Source of the DNA: Paraconiothyrium sp. Pb-2020
Taxonomy: Eukaryota > Ascomycota > Dothideomycetes > Pleosporales > Didymosphaeriaceae
Length of the DNA stretch: 64,000 nucleotides
NCBI GenBank assembly: GCA_022419385.1
Contig: JAJUBI010000001.1
Coordinates: 2,666,001 to 2,730,000 of the forward strand
Direction: 5' to 3'
The notes beneath the pieces are model-generated. The model was not told the origin of the DNA. It saw only the letters and a list, made by a program, of their open reading frames with translations, and did not search any database. The position numbers were made by a program, and so were the translations under genes. Shown here one piece after another: positions 33,885 to 45,430 of this stretch. Positions within the stretch are counted from its first letter, which is position 1. The number at the start of each line of letters is the position of its first letter.

Positions 33885-36800
33885 CTATTGCGAGGATGTT
33901 GGGCTTGGTCCTGCTACCTCTCCGACTGGAAGATTTCTCCCCTCTGGCATGTCATTCTTGTCTTTCTTGGGCTTGCGCTCCTTCGGCCGCACGAAGTTGA
34001 TCAGCTGGCATCTTTTGACGATGATCATCTTCCAGCCTTTGGGTAGCTCCTCGTGTATCTTATCCGATTCTTGAGTATTGCTCTCTCTCCAAAGAAGACC
34101 TTTTTGCTTGTCAAAAAGCTTCTTTCCCTCTTCCGTCTTCAGTAACTCTTTGATTGCATATTCCCTGAGGATCTCATGGTCCAAGTTGTCGATTGAAGTA
34201 GGTACCTTTGGCATCTCGATCTGGAACCTTCTCTTGCCGTCGCATGTAACAACGCACGTAGTCGTCGGTTTCAACTTGGGAATCGCCCCAGTGTCCGCCT
34301 TTGGGAAGCCGAATGTGAAGATGGAAGGGCCGGGTTTGGTCTCTCCAAAAGCACGGAGAGGATGAAGCTGGTCGCTGCGAACTTCATAGTTGGTCTTCGA
34401 GATGAGGAGTTGCCAGCATTCTTCTGCGACACCTGGAGCGATGGGAGCCATCATACGAAGGAGGTGCACCGTGGCATACCACTTGAACCACGGTGTGTGG
34501 ATAGATCTGTGCGGTGTGTCCCAGATCGTGTTCGTAAGTGTCATGAGATCGCTGACGATGGTGTTTAGAGAGTATGTTTCTAAGTAGGCTTTCGAAACAG
34601 CGGCGATGATTTGGTGCGTGGAAGATAGCAAAGCCATTTCGGCGGGATCGAGCTCCATGTCTGTCACGTAATTCAGGAGCTCCATCACAGAGACATCTAG
34701 CGAGTGTGGCGGTTTGAATCTGCGGAGCTCCTGTGCCGGGTACCATTTGGCGTCAGACAGTCTAAGAACCCTCGAGAGCCAGCGCTGCACGCCGGTGATT
34801 TTCTGTTCATCCCATTCGAGGACGTCACTGACGGGTGCTTGGAAGAGCATGTGGGCTCGTGTGACATCCGCACCGTACTTGGCAATGGTGGCGCGGGGAT
34901 CAACACCATTGTATTTGCTCTTCGACATCTTTTCATAACTAACCTTTGGCACCACCCCAGTCCCTTTGATGGTGGGTTCGGAACGTTTGCTAAAGTCGAG
35001 CTCATCGGGCCGTAGGAACCGTCCAGTAGTTGGGTCGGAATACGTCTTGCCATGCACCATACCTTGTGTGATGAGACGCTTGAAAGGCTCTCCTAGAGCT
35101 TTGTGGCCTTCGGGCCAAACGTCCGTGGTCGCTAAGAATTTCGATATGAAACGGGCGTAGAGAAGATGCAGAATAGCATGCTCTACACCTCCAATGTAGA
35201 CGTCTACTGGCATGCCCGCGTTCGCTTTCTCAGGAGCCACGAGTGTCGACTTGTTCTCCGAGTCCAAAAACCTGAACATGTACCATGAGGAGTCCATGAA
35301 AGTATCCATGGTATCCGTCTCACGCCGAGCGGGCTTGTCGCACCTAGGACACTTGCACTCTTTGAAGTTTTTGTCCTCAGCAAGCGGGTTGCCTTTCTGA
35401 CCCTGGAAAAAAGACGCAGGGAGGTCAGGTAACTCCACTGGTAGATCCTCTGGTGGTACGGGAACCGGTCCGCAGTCATCACAATGGATAATGGGAATTG
35501 GACAGCCCCAGTACCGCTGGCGACTGATTAACCAGTCGCGTAGACGCCAATTCTCTGTCCGTTCAGCAAGCTTACCACCCTGTTGAAGCTGCTCTGTGAT
35601 CACCTGGATGGCCTGATCAGAGGACAAACCGTTAAAACGATCATCGTCAGAGACCAGGAAGCCCTTGCCAAGTAGGGGTTGATCTTCTGCAGATTCTGCA
35701 ACAGTCTCGGAGGAAGTTAAAGAACGTTGTTCGGGATGGACGACGAGCTTGATGGGAGATTCGAACTCAACAGGACCATAAATCGACTGCTTGGGCTGCT
35801 TCCAGAACGCAAAATCTCGCGTATCGTGGCCAGGGACACCCATGACGGCTCCTGAACCGTAGTCATCCAGCACGTAAGGAGCCACAAAGACGGGCAATGT
35901 TTTGCTGATGTTACTGTCGTTGACCAAGTTCGCAATAGGGTTCCTAGCACGTATGCCAGGGAGTTGAAAGCCTTCCTTTGAGTCCGACGCGAAGTCTTTG
36001 GCAAGGACTAGAAACTTTTGCAGAGCCTCATGTTCCTTGGCAAGACATTGCACGATTGGGTGGTTCAGAGAAAGAGCAACATATTCCACCCCAAATAGTG
36101 TATCGGCGCGAGTAGTGTAGACCTCGACCGGTTCCAGCTTGGCTAGGCTCTCGCCATCCGTCTCGATATCGAAGCTCAGCTTGGTGCCTTCAGACCGACC
36201 GATCCAGTTTTTCTGCATGGCCAGCACCCGTTCCGGCCACATTCCACCCTGTGCAAGTGTATCCAAGTCTTTCAGTAGCGGTTCCTGGAATTCCTTGATC
36301 TTGAGGAACCATTGCTTAAGCATTTTCTTCTCCACCTTGGCACCAGACCGCCACGAATAGCCATTGGCATCTACTTGTTCGTTCGCCAGTACAGTCTCGT
36401 CGACGGGGTCCCAGTTGACGAGCGATTCGGCTTGGTAAGCGAGGCCGCGTTCGAAGAGCATGAGGAAGAGGCGCTGGGTGTGCTTGTAGAAAGCGGGATC
36501 GCAAGTGCGGAGCTCCTGGCGACGTTCGTGAGTATGAATTATTGGTCAATGTACCAATAAGCGTACCCTATCCCACGACCACTGGCCGCCCATGAGCTTC
36601 ATCTGTTCCTTCATCGCATCAATGTTCTGCAACGTCCATTTGCCAGGGTGGACTCCACGCTCGATAGCCGCATTTTCAGCAGGCAGACCAAAAGCGTCCC
36701 AGCCGATTGGGTGTAGAACATCATGACCTTGCATCTGCTGGAAGCGCGCGAGGACATCTGATATGGTGTAGACACGTAGATGGCCTAGATGCAGCGTGCC

Positions 36801-37046
36801 GGAGGGGTAAGGAAACATGGGCAGAATATAAGCCTTCTCGGTAGCATTCTCCCTCAATTGAGGGAGTCCCGAATCCTTCGTATTCCAATAAGCTTCCCAT
36901 TTCGGTGTGAGAGTGTTCAGTCCCTCTTGGTGCTTGACAGTGAGATGTTCACCACTTCGCCGTCGCAGTGTGGTGGATAAGTATGCGCATCGCGGGAGGC
37001 TCCAGGCGCGCTGGCAGCCTATCCGATGCAGAGTGAGAGCTCGCAT
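33885..37046 (-). CDS. Mitochondrial leucyl-tRNA synthetase
   Basis: Two exons, 37046-36567 and 36515-33885 (51-nt intron GTACGC...CGCCAG), give about 1036 aa. The first ATG in frame is at 37046, followed by a basic, Ser/Thr/Leu-rich mitochondrial presequence. Class I signatures are complete: the HIGH-type motif (GTLHLGHLRVYTISDV, HLGH at about 86-89) and KMSKS at about 689-693. The CP1 editing domain is present with TTRADTLFG and the GAVMGVPGHDTRD segment, and a zinc-like CDDC/CPRC pair lies near residues 505-552. The bacterial-type order shows that this is the organellar enzyme (like yeast NAM2), which charges mitochondrial tRNA-Leu and in yeast also helps intron splicing. The C-terminal tail after KERKPKKDKND is unusual; see the region immediately downstream. 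Confidence 0.93.
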
Positions 37047-37397
37047 CACCTCGAGCGTTGGGCATACCGCGCAAAGAGCATAGCAGATGGGCGCATGTCT
37101 GTTGCGAAGTCGCGTCAAGCTTCACGAAGCCTTCGGAAGCTCTGACGACCAAAAACTGCGCTTAACCCCTCGCGGCATCTCCGAGAACCTCCCGCATGGC
37201 ATCGAAACACTCGACATACCATCCACATAACACATACCCGCAGGCAGCTCATATCACTGAACATATCCTAGCGTCCATACTTGTCACACTTGTCTCCTTT
37301 CTGATTTCATAAGCCGCCCATGGCGCTTCAAAGCTCGCGCGTACGATAATCCTAATATTACAATACTACCGACCGCTACTCCAGACCTCCACTCCCG
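37047..37397. promoter_or_regulatory. Divergent promoter of leucyl-tRNA synthetase and permease genes
   Basis: 351 nt separate the two divergent starts. No TATA box is obvious. Repeated CACATAAC/CATACC-like motifs occur at 37,210-37,280. No gene. Confidence 0.5.
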
Positions 37398-39283
37398 ATG
37401 CGCGACTCGCTCGAACTGGCCTCTCTGGCCTCGTCGTCGCACGCTTCCCAGCGCACCTCCGTTGAATCGTCCAGTTCTGGTGCACGTTCTTCGCAGCGGT
37501 TATCCTTCGACGACGAAGACCCCCTCTCCGAACTCAATCCGGCCGGCGACAACCGTCCGCGCCACAACCGCTCCTATAGTGTATCCTCCGCCTTCGATTT
37601 CGCGCCCAACCTCTTTCCACTATCGAGCACAGCGCAAGGCTACACGGCCCTCGGCGCGCCCTCCAACCCTGCGCTCGACCCGTCCAATGCGCTTAACGGC
37701 GGCTCATTGGAGAAGAACAAGAGCTTGACGTATCTCAATGGTCTATCGCTCGTTATCGGGCTTATAATAGGGAGCGGTATTTTTTCTTCGCCGTCGCAAG
37801 TGAACAGGAATGCGGGGAGCCCGGGCGCGTCGCTGCTTGTGTGGGTGGTAGCAGGAGTCCTGGCGTGGACAGGTGCGGCGAGCTATGCGGAGCTTGGAGG
37901 CGCGATACCTTTGAACGGAGGGGCGCAGGTCTATCTTTCCCATATATTTGGGGAATGGGCAGGCTTTTTATTCACGTGGTGTGCTGTGGTTGTGCTGAAG
38001 CCTGGTTCGGCGGCCATCATTGCTATCATATTCGGTGAATACATTGTAAGAGCAATCGTAGGAGCTGAGGCAGCTGAAGCTAGCACGTGGATCAACAAGG
38101 GAATTGCGCTCGCAGGATTGGTTTTGGTCACCCTGTTGAATTGCGTTTCGACAAAGCTGGGCACGAGGAGCGCGGATGTCTTCATGTTCTTGAAGTTTTT
38201 CGCCTTGATCGGCGTCACGGTTATAGGCATTGTCGTTGCGGCGACAGGCTTCTCCTACAATGGACCCGCAAACGACGACTGGAAGAAGCAGGGCTGGTTC
38301 GAAGGGACGAGCACGGATGTTAGCAACTGGGCCGTAGCCCTCTACGCCGGGTTGTGGGCATTTGACGGCTGGGACAATGTAAACCTTTTTCCTCCTTACA
38401 CACGTACACCACTAACAGCATGCAGGTCAACTACGTAACCGCCGAGTTCAAGAACCCCACCCGCGACCTTCCCCGCGTAATTCACACTTCTCTCCCACTT
38501 GTAATCCTATGCTACGTCCTCGCAAATGTCGCCTACTTCCTCGTCCTGCCAACCTCCCTCATCGAATCTTCCAACACCGTCGCCGTAGCCTTCGGACACC
38601 AGGTCTTCGGCCCAATCGGCTCTCTGATCCTCGCCCTTCTCGTCAGCGGCAGCTGTTTCGGCGCGCTGAACGCTACAACCTTTACCTCTGGCCGCCTCGT
38701 CTATGCCGCAGGCAAGGAGGGCTACTTCCCCGAGATCTTCGGCACCATTGGCCTCGGCAAATCGCACCGCGCGATTCGACTGCATAGCATCAATGCTGGG
38801 ACCAGTAAGAGTAGGATACCGAAGAAGGTGGTGGACTGGTTCGCAGATGCAGATGCGGGGTTCTTTTTTACGCCTATTGCGGCTATGACGCTTAACGCTT
38901 TGCTTACAGCTGTGTATGTCTTCATTGGCAGCTTTGACACCCTCGTCACGTTTTACGGCGTTGCGGGGTATTCTTTCTATTTCTTGGCCGTCCTGGGTCT
39001 CATCATTCTGAGAGTGAAGGAACCAGAGCTGGAAAGACCGTATAAGACGTGGATCACCACCCCGATCATCTTCTGTTGCGTAAGCTTGTTTTTGCTGAGT
39101 AGGGCGGTGTTTGCGGAGCCCGTACAGACGCTGCTTGTGGTGGCGTTTATGGTTGCGGGGTTGGTTATTTGGTTTGCGTGGGTGGGGAGGAAAAGGGGAA
39201 AGGAGAGGTCAAGGTTTAGGAGGGTAGAAGAGCAGGACGATGAAAAGGTTGGGTGGAGGTTTTGGAAGAGGTGGAGGTCATAG
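37398..39283 (+). CDS. Amino-acid permease, LAT/APC superfamily
   Basis: Two exons, 37398-38378 and 38426-39283, with a 47-nt intron, give about 612 aa. A long Ser-rich cytosolic N-terminus (about 110 aa) precedes TM1, which contains GLSLVIGLIIGSGIFSSPSQV, the conserved G-S-G-I-F substrate-binding turn of APC transporters. About 12 hydrophobic helices follow, with WAFDGWDNVNYVTAEFKNPTRDLPRVI, the typical TM6 region of L-type (LAT) carriers. It resembles fungal methionine/large neutral amino acid permeases. Plasma membrane is expected. The N-terminal Ser/Asp/Glu-rich tail suggests phospho- or ubiquitin-regulated turnover. Substrate is not determined by sequence alone. Confidence 0.9.
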
Positions 39284-39500
39284 AGCGCTTCGGCGTGACT
39301 GCAGAGTAGTGTTGTTTGATGACTGGAGGAGCGTTGATAGCGTACTCGTTCTGAATATAACATTTGAAGTAATTAAGGTACACGGCGACGTTCAATTAAG
39401 GTGTGAAAATTGGGTGATGCCAGTTGCTGCAGGTGCGACTGACACCATAGCTACGACCAACTTTTGGCAGATGCGCTGGAAATAAACAAGCTTTTACCTC

Positions 39501-39969
39501 ATGGACTTGGCTTCACAGCTCGTCGCTCTCCACGTCGCTCTTGGCAAGATACAAGAGTGGGTGGACGCCGAAGCTGTAGTTGTTCATCATGAGCTCCATA
39601 TGGACCTTGACGTTTCTACCATGTGCTGTTACATGGCTCTTGATAGAATAAATGAGGTATTCGATCGAATCCAGCAACCTCATACAGGACCGTTGGATTT
39701 CACGGCTGGGTTCAAGATAACGTTTTTGGTTCTGGCGGAGTCGACGAGCTGCAGAAGGTCATGGAGCGGCAGACGAGAGTCTTAAGCCTTTCCCTAATCG
39801 CGTGCAATTGGTGAGAGGCGCTTCACTGCTAATGCTCTCCCTAGCAATTCGAAGAAATACTATCGCTGAACAAAAGCACTTGTTGGAAAAGTCGAAAGAC
39901 CGTAAGATCGTACAGCGAGCAAAACCGGACACTGCTTCCTTGATTGTGCATCGCGACACAATGTCCTAA
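39501..39969 (+). pseudogene. Relic of a STAND/NLR-type N-terminal domain
   Basis: An open frame of 94 codons from 39501 ends after GFKITFLVLAE. The neighbouring frame continues with DELQKVMERQTRVLSLSLIACN, and a third, after a GTGAGA...CCTAG gap, gives NTIAEQKHLLEKSKDRK and DTASLIVHRDT to TAA 39,967-39,969. The pattern of a hydrophobic N-terminus, a linker helix, Q-T-x-x-L-x-L-x-L-x-A-C-N and a final S-L-I-x-x-R-D is that of helical N-terminal domains of fungal STAND or ankyrin proteins. No NACHT or repeat domain follows, so this is at best a leftover N-terminus. Family call by memory, low to moderate. Confidence 0.4.
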
Positions 39970-40495
39970 ATAAGCAAGTGGACACGTAACATGTCCAACA
40001 TATCAGTGACTTTCGCATTCGATCGCCAAATTTTCTCGTCAAAGCTTTACGAGCGGCTCATTCGGGCCACCTCCTGTAATACGTGTACTGGATGGGAGGC
40101 GCTGGAAGCAGACCCCCATCAGTTGTCGGTGACACAGAGATGAACTTGTTCTACTATTTTCGTTTCTTTTCTTTTTCACAAGAGCGTGGTTATGAACTAG
40201 TCGTATGAAATGAAAGTGATTCGAGAAGCTCAGAGAATCAGAATACATCTTCTTAAAGATCAAGCATAGCAGTAGCAACGAGAGTATATCAGCGCCTCAG
40301 TCGGAATACCCATTGCGAATTGATACAAACCCGTGTGTAGATGCAGTAATCGATTGCGGTGAGGCCGCAGGGCAAGAAGTGATGCTCTAAACAGTTGACC
40401 GCGTATCGTTATTAAACATAGCTGTCCGCCACCAGCTTCGAACGACAACCTGATGGACAGATCTTGTCGCCTATATTTCTACCTTGGGAATAATA
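39970..40495. other. Intergenic
   Basis: No gene seen; short frames 40,039-40,278 and 40,260-40,448 on the minus strand lack resemblance. Confidence 0.5.
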
Positions 40496-42166
40496 TCATG
40501 TTATCAACAGTTGTGAAGGGGAAATGCCTCTAGCTACCGTACGCCTCCGTCTTTTTGTCGCGTTGGTTGGCTGCTTCCAAGCGGGCTGATCCGGATCGAA
40601 ACCTACGAGGCAATTCACAGTCTCTGCACCCTCCCCTGCATCGTTTATCTCGGAGCCTACCGGACCTCGCCACTGCCCGGTCAACTTGATATATCCATCG
40701 AGTGCGTCCGTGAGCGTTCTGCCAAGATCCAGAGCCTTATATGCTCTGGTATGGGAGTAGAACTGCAGCAGACTTTTTGCAGCATCTCTCTCGCCATTCT
40801 TGATCAAAGTCTGCGCGCTCTTCTCTACCCATACCAAGTCGCTTGCGGATTGGTTTTCGAAGGCAGTGTACATCTGCGTGACGAGAGGATGGCTGCCATG
40901 GTCAGTTGCTAATGGGAATATCGTAGCTCTCGGGGGAACGCACAATTGATTAGGATTCGAGCACATGTAATACAAGACGCGCTTGAACATGCGGCCGGCA
41001 AACTGCGAGGCTTCCTGCAGCTGGAAGTCGGGATTAAGGAACGAAGATGATGCGCCTGTTGTTAAGTAACGGTGTTCACCGAACTCTGACGGAACTGACT
41101 CTACACCCAACCACCAAGGGATGAAAGGCGCTGCCACAGATCCCGTAGGCGCATTCCAGATACGAATAGTGTCCGAGTCCATATCCTGGAACAAGCTCAC
41201 AACTTGGCCATATCCAGCCTCATCGTCAGAGATGCGATAGTCCCGTACACGCTCACGCATGTCGGCTTCGGTGACGGGAACCATGGCGAGCGTCGCTTCT
41301 TCTAGTGCTGCCTGGCTCATGTATTTGTTACCGCCGTCGCGGGCAGTAAGGTTCTCCCCCTCAACCTGGTACCCGTACGCATTGAAGATGTTAAATGGCT
41401 CGCTTCCGTTCGGGTTCCACCAGCCTTGCTCGACTGCAAAGCTGACAATGTTGCTGGAGCCCATATAATCCGTGCTATTCTCGAAATCGACCGGAAATTC
41501 TTCAATGTATCCAGGATACAACACCCTTACGACATCTGTTCCCAGCCTTTCCGCAGCCCACAATCCTTGTCCACCCGACTGCTCCCACACGACCCAGCCT
41601 TCGTTTGCATCGGCGATCAAGTGCGAGTTGCCGCCGTAGTCAGCATACCCATATTTTGCGATCAAACCTCCAATGATCTCGACGCCTTCCCGCGCTGTGC
41701 TTGCGCGTTCCAGGACCACGCGTGCAAGATCGGAGTACTGCAGGCCAGTCTGGGGATTCGGCGTCATATCGTAAAGTTCCTGCCTACTGTTCGCCCACAC
41801 ATCTCTTACCGCGACGCCCTTTTCATTGACACCGCCATTTGTCAACGGCGCGGGGAATCCTTCAAAATCCGAATATTCCATGGACATATATCGGAAGGTA
41901 TGGTTGACCTGCGGTATCTGGATTAATCTACCTGGGAGGACGGCGTCTTCGGTCACACCGACGGTGATGGTCGCATTGGAGGTGTGATTCGCGGCGGGGA
42001 AGATCTGAAGCCAGTGTGAGGAGACTTCTTCGCCGGTACCGCCTACGAGAGTGGCATTGAGAGCTGTCAGGTCGCGGCCGATGTAGAAGGCATAGCTGGC
42101 GCTTGTGGATGGTATGAAGAGGGCGAGGGCGGCTGCCAGTGTGGTCTTTCGGGAGGGACGCTGCAT
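40496..42166 (-). CDS. Secreted peptidase C69 (dipeptidase) homologue with altered nucleophile
   Basis: A single exon of 556 aa from the first ATG at 42166. Residues 1-24 form a signal peptide (RKTTLAAALALFIPSTSAS). The body matches the fungal C69 dipeptidase family (PF03577), an Ntn-hydrolase group: TGEEVSSHWLQIFPA, GVNEKGVAVRDVWANSR, YADYGGNSHLIADANEGWVVWEQSGGQ. In this family the mature protein starts with the nucleophilic Cys followed by an alanine/valine-glycine strand. Here the corresponding place reads SASYAFYIGRDLTALN, with Ser (codon AGC) where Cys (TGC) is expected, and the usual DG after TA reads LN. Six or more N-glycosylation sites are visible. Either the enzyme is inactive, uses Ser, or my alignment is off by a residue. 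The C-terminus is basic (KRRRRTVARG). Confidence 0.85.
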   Translation of the reverse strand: MQRPSRKTTLAAALALFIPSTSASYAFYIGRDLTALNATLVGGTGEEVSSHWLQIFPAANHTSNATITVGVTEDAVLPGRLIQIPQVNHTFRYMSMEYSDFEGFPAPLTNGGVNEKGVAVRDVWANSRQELYDMTPNPQTGLQYSDLARVVLERASTAREGVEIIGGLIAKYGYADYGGNSHLIADANEGWVVWEQSGGQGLWAAERLGTDVVRVLYPGYIEEFPVDFENSTDYMGSSNIVSFAVEQGWWNPNGSEPFNIFNAYGYQVEGENLTARDGGNKYMSQAALEEATLAMVPVTEADMRERVRDYRISDDEAGYGQVVSLFQDMDSDTIRIWNAPTGSVAAPFIPWWLGVESVPSEFGEHRYLTTGASSSFLNPDFQLQEASQFAGRMFKRVLYYMCSNPNQLCVPPRATIFPLATDHGSHPLVTQMYTAFENQSASDLVWVEKSAQTLIKNGERDAAKSLLQFYSHTRAYKALDLGRTLTDALDGYIKLTGQWRGPVGSEINDAGEGAETVNCLVGFDPDQPAWKQPTNATKRRRRTVARGISPSQLLIT

Positions 42167-42954
42167 CTTGGTGGCGGGCGAATGAGCTGGCAAAGACGCG
42201 GAGTCATTTCTAGAATTGTGCGACTTCTTATTGTCGGACACTCATCGGAGCATTCTCATCTTGGCAAGCCAGTTCTACAGTTAACCTGAATTCCTTTTCG
42301 CGGAGATGGCCGTTCGCGCGGCTGAAAACAGTGGTAGCTAGCCAGGAACGTGTTGAAGGACCCCACACTACGTGAGTGGCTTGCGGGGCACGACAGGGAA
42401 CCTTTTGGCTGCTGTCTACACTTTCACTCGTGCCTGTTCGACACAACCTGCGTATCAAGGGTCTAGCGATACGATGGATATACAGTCCTGGCATCAGAAA
42501 TTCGTTGCAAGCTTTCTTCAGAAAACCGGTGGTGCGATTACCTCGTAATCTAGTCTATATCCCGCACTTTTACTTCAGCGCTACCCTACTCATCTCCGCT
42601 TCTCGATAAGGAAAACTGACTCAAGACATTATGGCGCGCAAAATTGCGGATTCGGCTACATTTCGGAAGGGGTCTTCGAATACATGAGTCAGGTCAACCA
42701 GATGAAGTCTCCTGTCATGGGGGCTGCTAACTGTACGAAGGTACCTGACAACACGATGTTAGGATGTAGTAGGACGAGAAATGCAGCTATATGGTAGCGT
42801 GAGACATTGAGCGCGGAACTATACCGCAACAGCGCCTGACGTCAAATATCTTGAGCAATGCTCCATTGATCGTTTTCTTCTCCTACATAGATATTTTGAA
42901 ATCCAAGCCAACGATCCCTGAGACTACTAAGTAATCGCATCCGCCCTAATAATC
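42167..42954. promoter_or_regulatory. Divergent intergenic between peptidase and Dabb genes
   Basis: 788 nt with no supported gene (frames 42,228-42,494 and 42,376-42,609 overlap on opposite strands). Promoters of both flanking genes must lie here. Confidence 0.5.
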
Positions 42955-43386
42955 ATGTCGTCAACATCAACACCCATAACACGCGTCGTCCTCTTCAAGA
43001 TACCCTCCCCCGCCGACCAAGAAAAGCTTTTCTCCTACTACCGCCCTCTTGCTGCCACCGCTACAAAGGACGGGAAGCCATATATCTTGTCTGCGAGAGC
43101 GGGGCCGACGTATGATGATCAGAGAAGGCAGGGGTACACGGTCGCTGCAGTTACGGAGTAAGTCTTGCGAGCGTAGCGAGCAGAAGCGAAAAGAAAAGTA
43201 GTAGAGAGACTTAGGAAGGAAATATACGAGTGACGGAGGCGGCTAAGAGAATACAGATTCAAAGATGAAGTGGATATGAAGTACTACGATGACGGGTGCG
43301 AGACGCACGCGGAGTTGAAGAAATTTGCAAAGAGTGTGCATGAGGGCGCGATGATGGTATATTTTAACGATGTGCTGAAGGCATAA
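42955..43386 (+). CDS. Stress-responsive A/B barrel (Dabb) domain protein
   Basis: Two exons, 42955-43157 and 43257-43386, with a 99-nt intron (GTAAGT...ATACAG), give 110 aa, the usual length of a single Dabb domain (PF07876). It begins TPITRVVLFKIPSPADQEKL (the first strand of the ferredoxin-like fold), has a middle ILSARAGPTYDDQRRQGYTVAAVTEF and ends HAELKKFAKSVHEGAMMVYF, where the conserved His-Phe-Val pattern lies. These small dimeric barrels are cytosolic; some are cyclases or stress proteins. The specific function is unknown. Confidence 0.85.
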
Positions 43387-44329
43387 AAGCTGGTACAGTT
43401 GATGCATGAAATAAAGCTTAAGGGTATGATGACGTCGTTGATCTGGTTTTCTCGTCCCTTGAGAGATTGGATGGTATCAGTAAAAGATGCAATCACTTGT
43501 GCTTTTTGAAATCAGTGCTGAAGTCCGCTGGGTCCGTGGCGAACTGAAGGTAACGCAGGGAAAGTATAGAAAGGACAAGACTCTCTTGAAGATCTTGTGG
43601 CACTTTTTCCGCTCGAAGAAAAAGTAGCACGAAAATCTCGGTCGCATAAACATATCATGTGTGGTCATTCTCCGTATTCCAGGCAACCCTGCGGCTGCAT
43701 ATTGATCTACATTGTCGAGGGCATCCATAACGTGGCGACACGAGCATTTCGTCTCTCCAGTGGCCGGTTCTATTCGTTCTGTGAGACAGTGGGGTTCCCA
43801 TACGGTATGGTAGCTACAGGATGCCAATGGTATCGCACAAACTGAAACTTCGCCGTCACCTTCGAGCGTTGGATCATCGTCCAATTTGCTTCTCCCTATA
43901 TCCCGCGTCCTCTCATTCTGTGTGTGATGGAATGGCTCTACTAAGCAACGAAATACCACTACAACAGGGGATTGCACTGCGTCTAGATGATTGTGGCCTC
44001 TCAGAAATGTACCCAAAGAGTATCATAAACCACCTAATCGAGTTTCTCGATGTGTTACACAGTATCTTGACTGGACAATAGATGACTCACAATGAGATAC
44101 TCTTTCGGCAATGCACTGATGTACCTGAAGTAAGGCAATGGAGCGAGGTTACCCTGTCCTTTGACGTCTCTACTGTTCTTCTTGTCAGTCAGATGTGCGA
44201 TCTATAGGCTGGTCGTTCGATGGTAACAAACAAACAACAACGAGCCCAAATCGGTAATCTTTCTCTAACCCATTGAGTCACGCTTCCGGGGCAAACCGAC
44301 AGTCAACAGAATGGACTCCACCAAAAGTT
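43387..44329. other. Intergenic, one doubtful antisense frame
   Basis: A 179-codon frame on the minus strand (43,477-44,016) has no domain, a patchy composition and overlapping frames on the other strand, so I do not call it a gene. Confidence 0.45.
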
Positions 44330-44456
44330 ATAGTTATCAATTCTCGTGGTATTGTGACTAGATCTGCTGTGCGTGGTATAAATGTGACTCAAAGTAAGTT
44401 GCTGAGAAGCGCAAAGTACGAGTCAGCTTTGGTGTTCCCTCCGTTGAGCAAGCCCT

Positions 44457-44467
44457 CTATATAAGGG
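44457..44467 (+). promoter_or_regulatory. TATA box of the small Cys-rich gene
   Basis: TCTATATAAGG lies about 115 nt before the ATG at 44582. The matching position in the second copy (near 45,055) reads TCTACAAAGG, so the box is lost there. Confidence 0.55.
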
Positions 44468-44581
44468 ATCGAGATCTTACTATTCTTTCTCTACAGGACT
44501 ACTCTCAACTTCATCGACATACGCCAGCCCTGCGAATACACACACCTCAGAACCTACCGACCTGCCGCATCGGTTCTCACC

Positions 44582-44845
44582 ATGTGCGAACTCCATCAAG
44601 TCCCGGTCTACCGGTGCGGCTGCACAGGAAAACGCTCAAAAAATGTTGGGTGCAGGCAATTTACCAGGCAAGCGGGTGTGAGCACAGCACGCAAGCTGCG
44701 GAAATTCGAGCGTCAGCACCCTATCGAACACCGCCGTTGTTTCGAATATTCTTCGGAGCCTCTCGACGTGGATTGTGTGAATGTGGGTTGGAGGCGATGC
44801 TGCGAGAGTACGGATTGCGGCGTTGCATGTGGTACTTATTGTTGA
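44582..44845 (+). CDS. Small cysteine-rich protein, first tandem copy
   Basis: A single exon of 87 aa with ten Cys, beginning MCELHQVPVYRCGCTGKR. It has no signal peptide, so it would be intracellular. The MC-x(n)-CGC start is seen in small unnamed fungal proteins with probable metal-binding Cys pairs. The upstream TATA box and a conserved 5' leader (about 120 nt, with CCAGCCCTGCGAATAC near 44,526) support expression. A related but broken copy follows 624 nt downstream. An overlapping frame at 44,584-44,874 is less likely because the start context and the MC opening are shared between copies in this frame. Function unknown. Confidence 0.5.
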   Translation: MCELHQVPVYRCGCTGKRSKNVGCRQFTRQAGVSTARKLRKFERQHPIEHRRCFEYSSEPLDVDCVNVGWRRCCESTDCGVACGTYC

Positions 44846-45205
44846 GATGGAGGTCGGAGAGTTTCGTTCATTAAGAGATCGGTAGTCACTGATGGAAAAA
44901 TGATCATAGATATAATATCATAGTTCAGTTGTTGAATTCCGTGGTTTCGTGACTGGGCCTGCTATACGTAGTGTGACAGTAACGAGTAGCAAACTATTGA
45001 GCAACTGCGTAATACGAGTCAGATCAGATCCGCGCCCCCGTTCACCGAGCCTCTCTACAAAGGACTCAACAACACCCCATACATTCTCCGTAATTCAACG
45101 CACTCTACCTTTCTTCATAACATAAGTACCAATCTCATCGGCATACACCGGCCCTGCGAATACCAACAACTCAGAAACGAAAAGCCTACTACGGCGATAC
45201 TCACC

Positions 45206-45430
45206 ATGTGCAAATACTATCCACCTCCGGTCTACAACTGCGGCTAAAAGGCAACAAGCCAGAACATGTGACTCGCCAGGGAATCATTGACAAAACATTT
45301 TAGGAGAATTGGAACCTAGCGATGAGACGATCGAGGAATCCGAGCGTCAAGACCCGGTCGAGCAACATCCTTATGTCAAATACTTTTCGTCACCGCTGGA
45401 GATCAAGTGTGCCAGCCATAGATGCCACAG
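45206..45430 (+). pseudogene. Second, broken copy of the small Cys-rich gene
   Basis: Starts at ATG 45206 and reads MCKYYPPPVYNCG, then TAA at 45,245-45,247, at the place where copy one continues CTGKR. Homology to the first copy continues on DNA level to about 45,430, without a common open frame. The TATA box is also lost. Confidence 0.6.

Noticed and set aside
43477..44016. 179-codon frame on the minus strand
   Set aside because: No domain, no good start context, and competing frames on the other strand.
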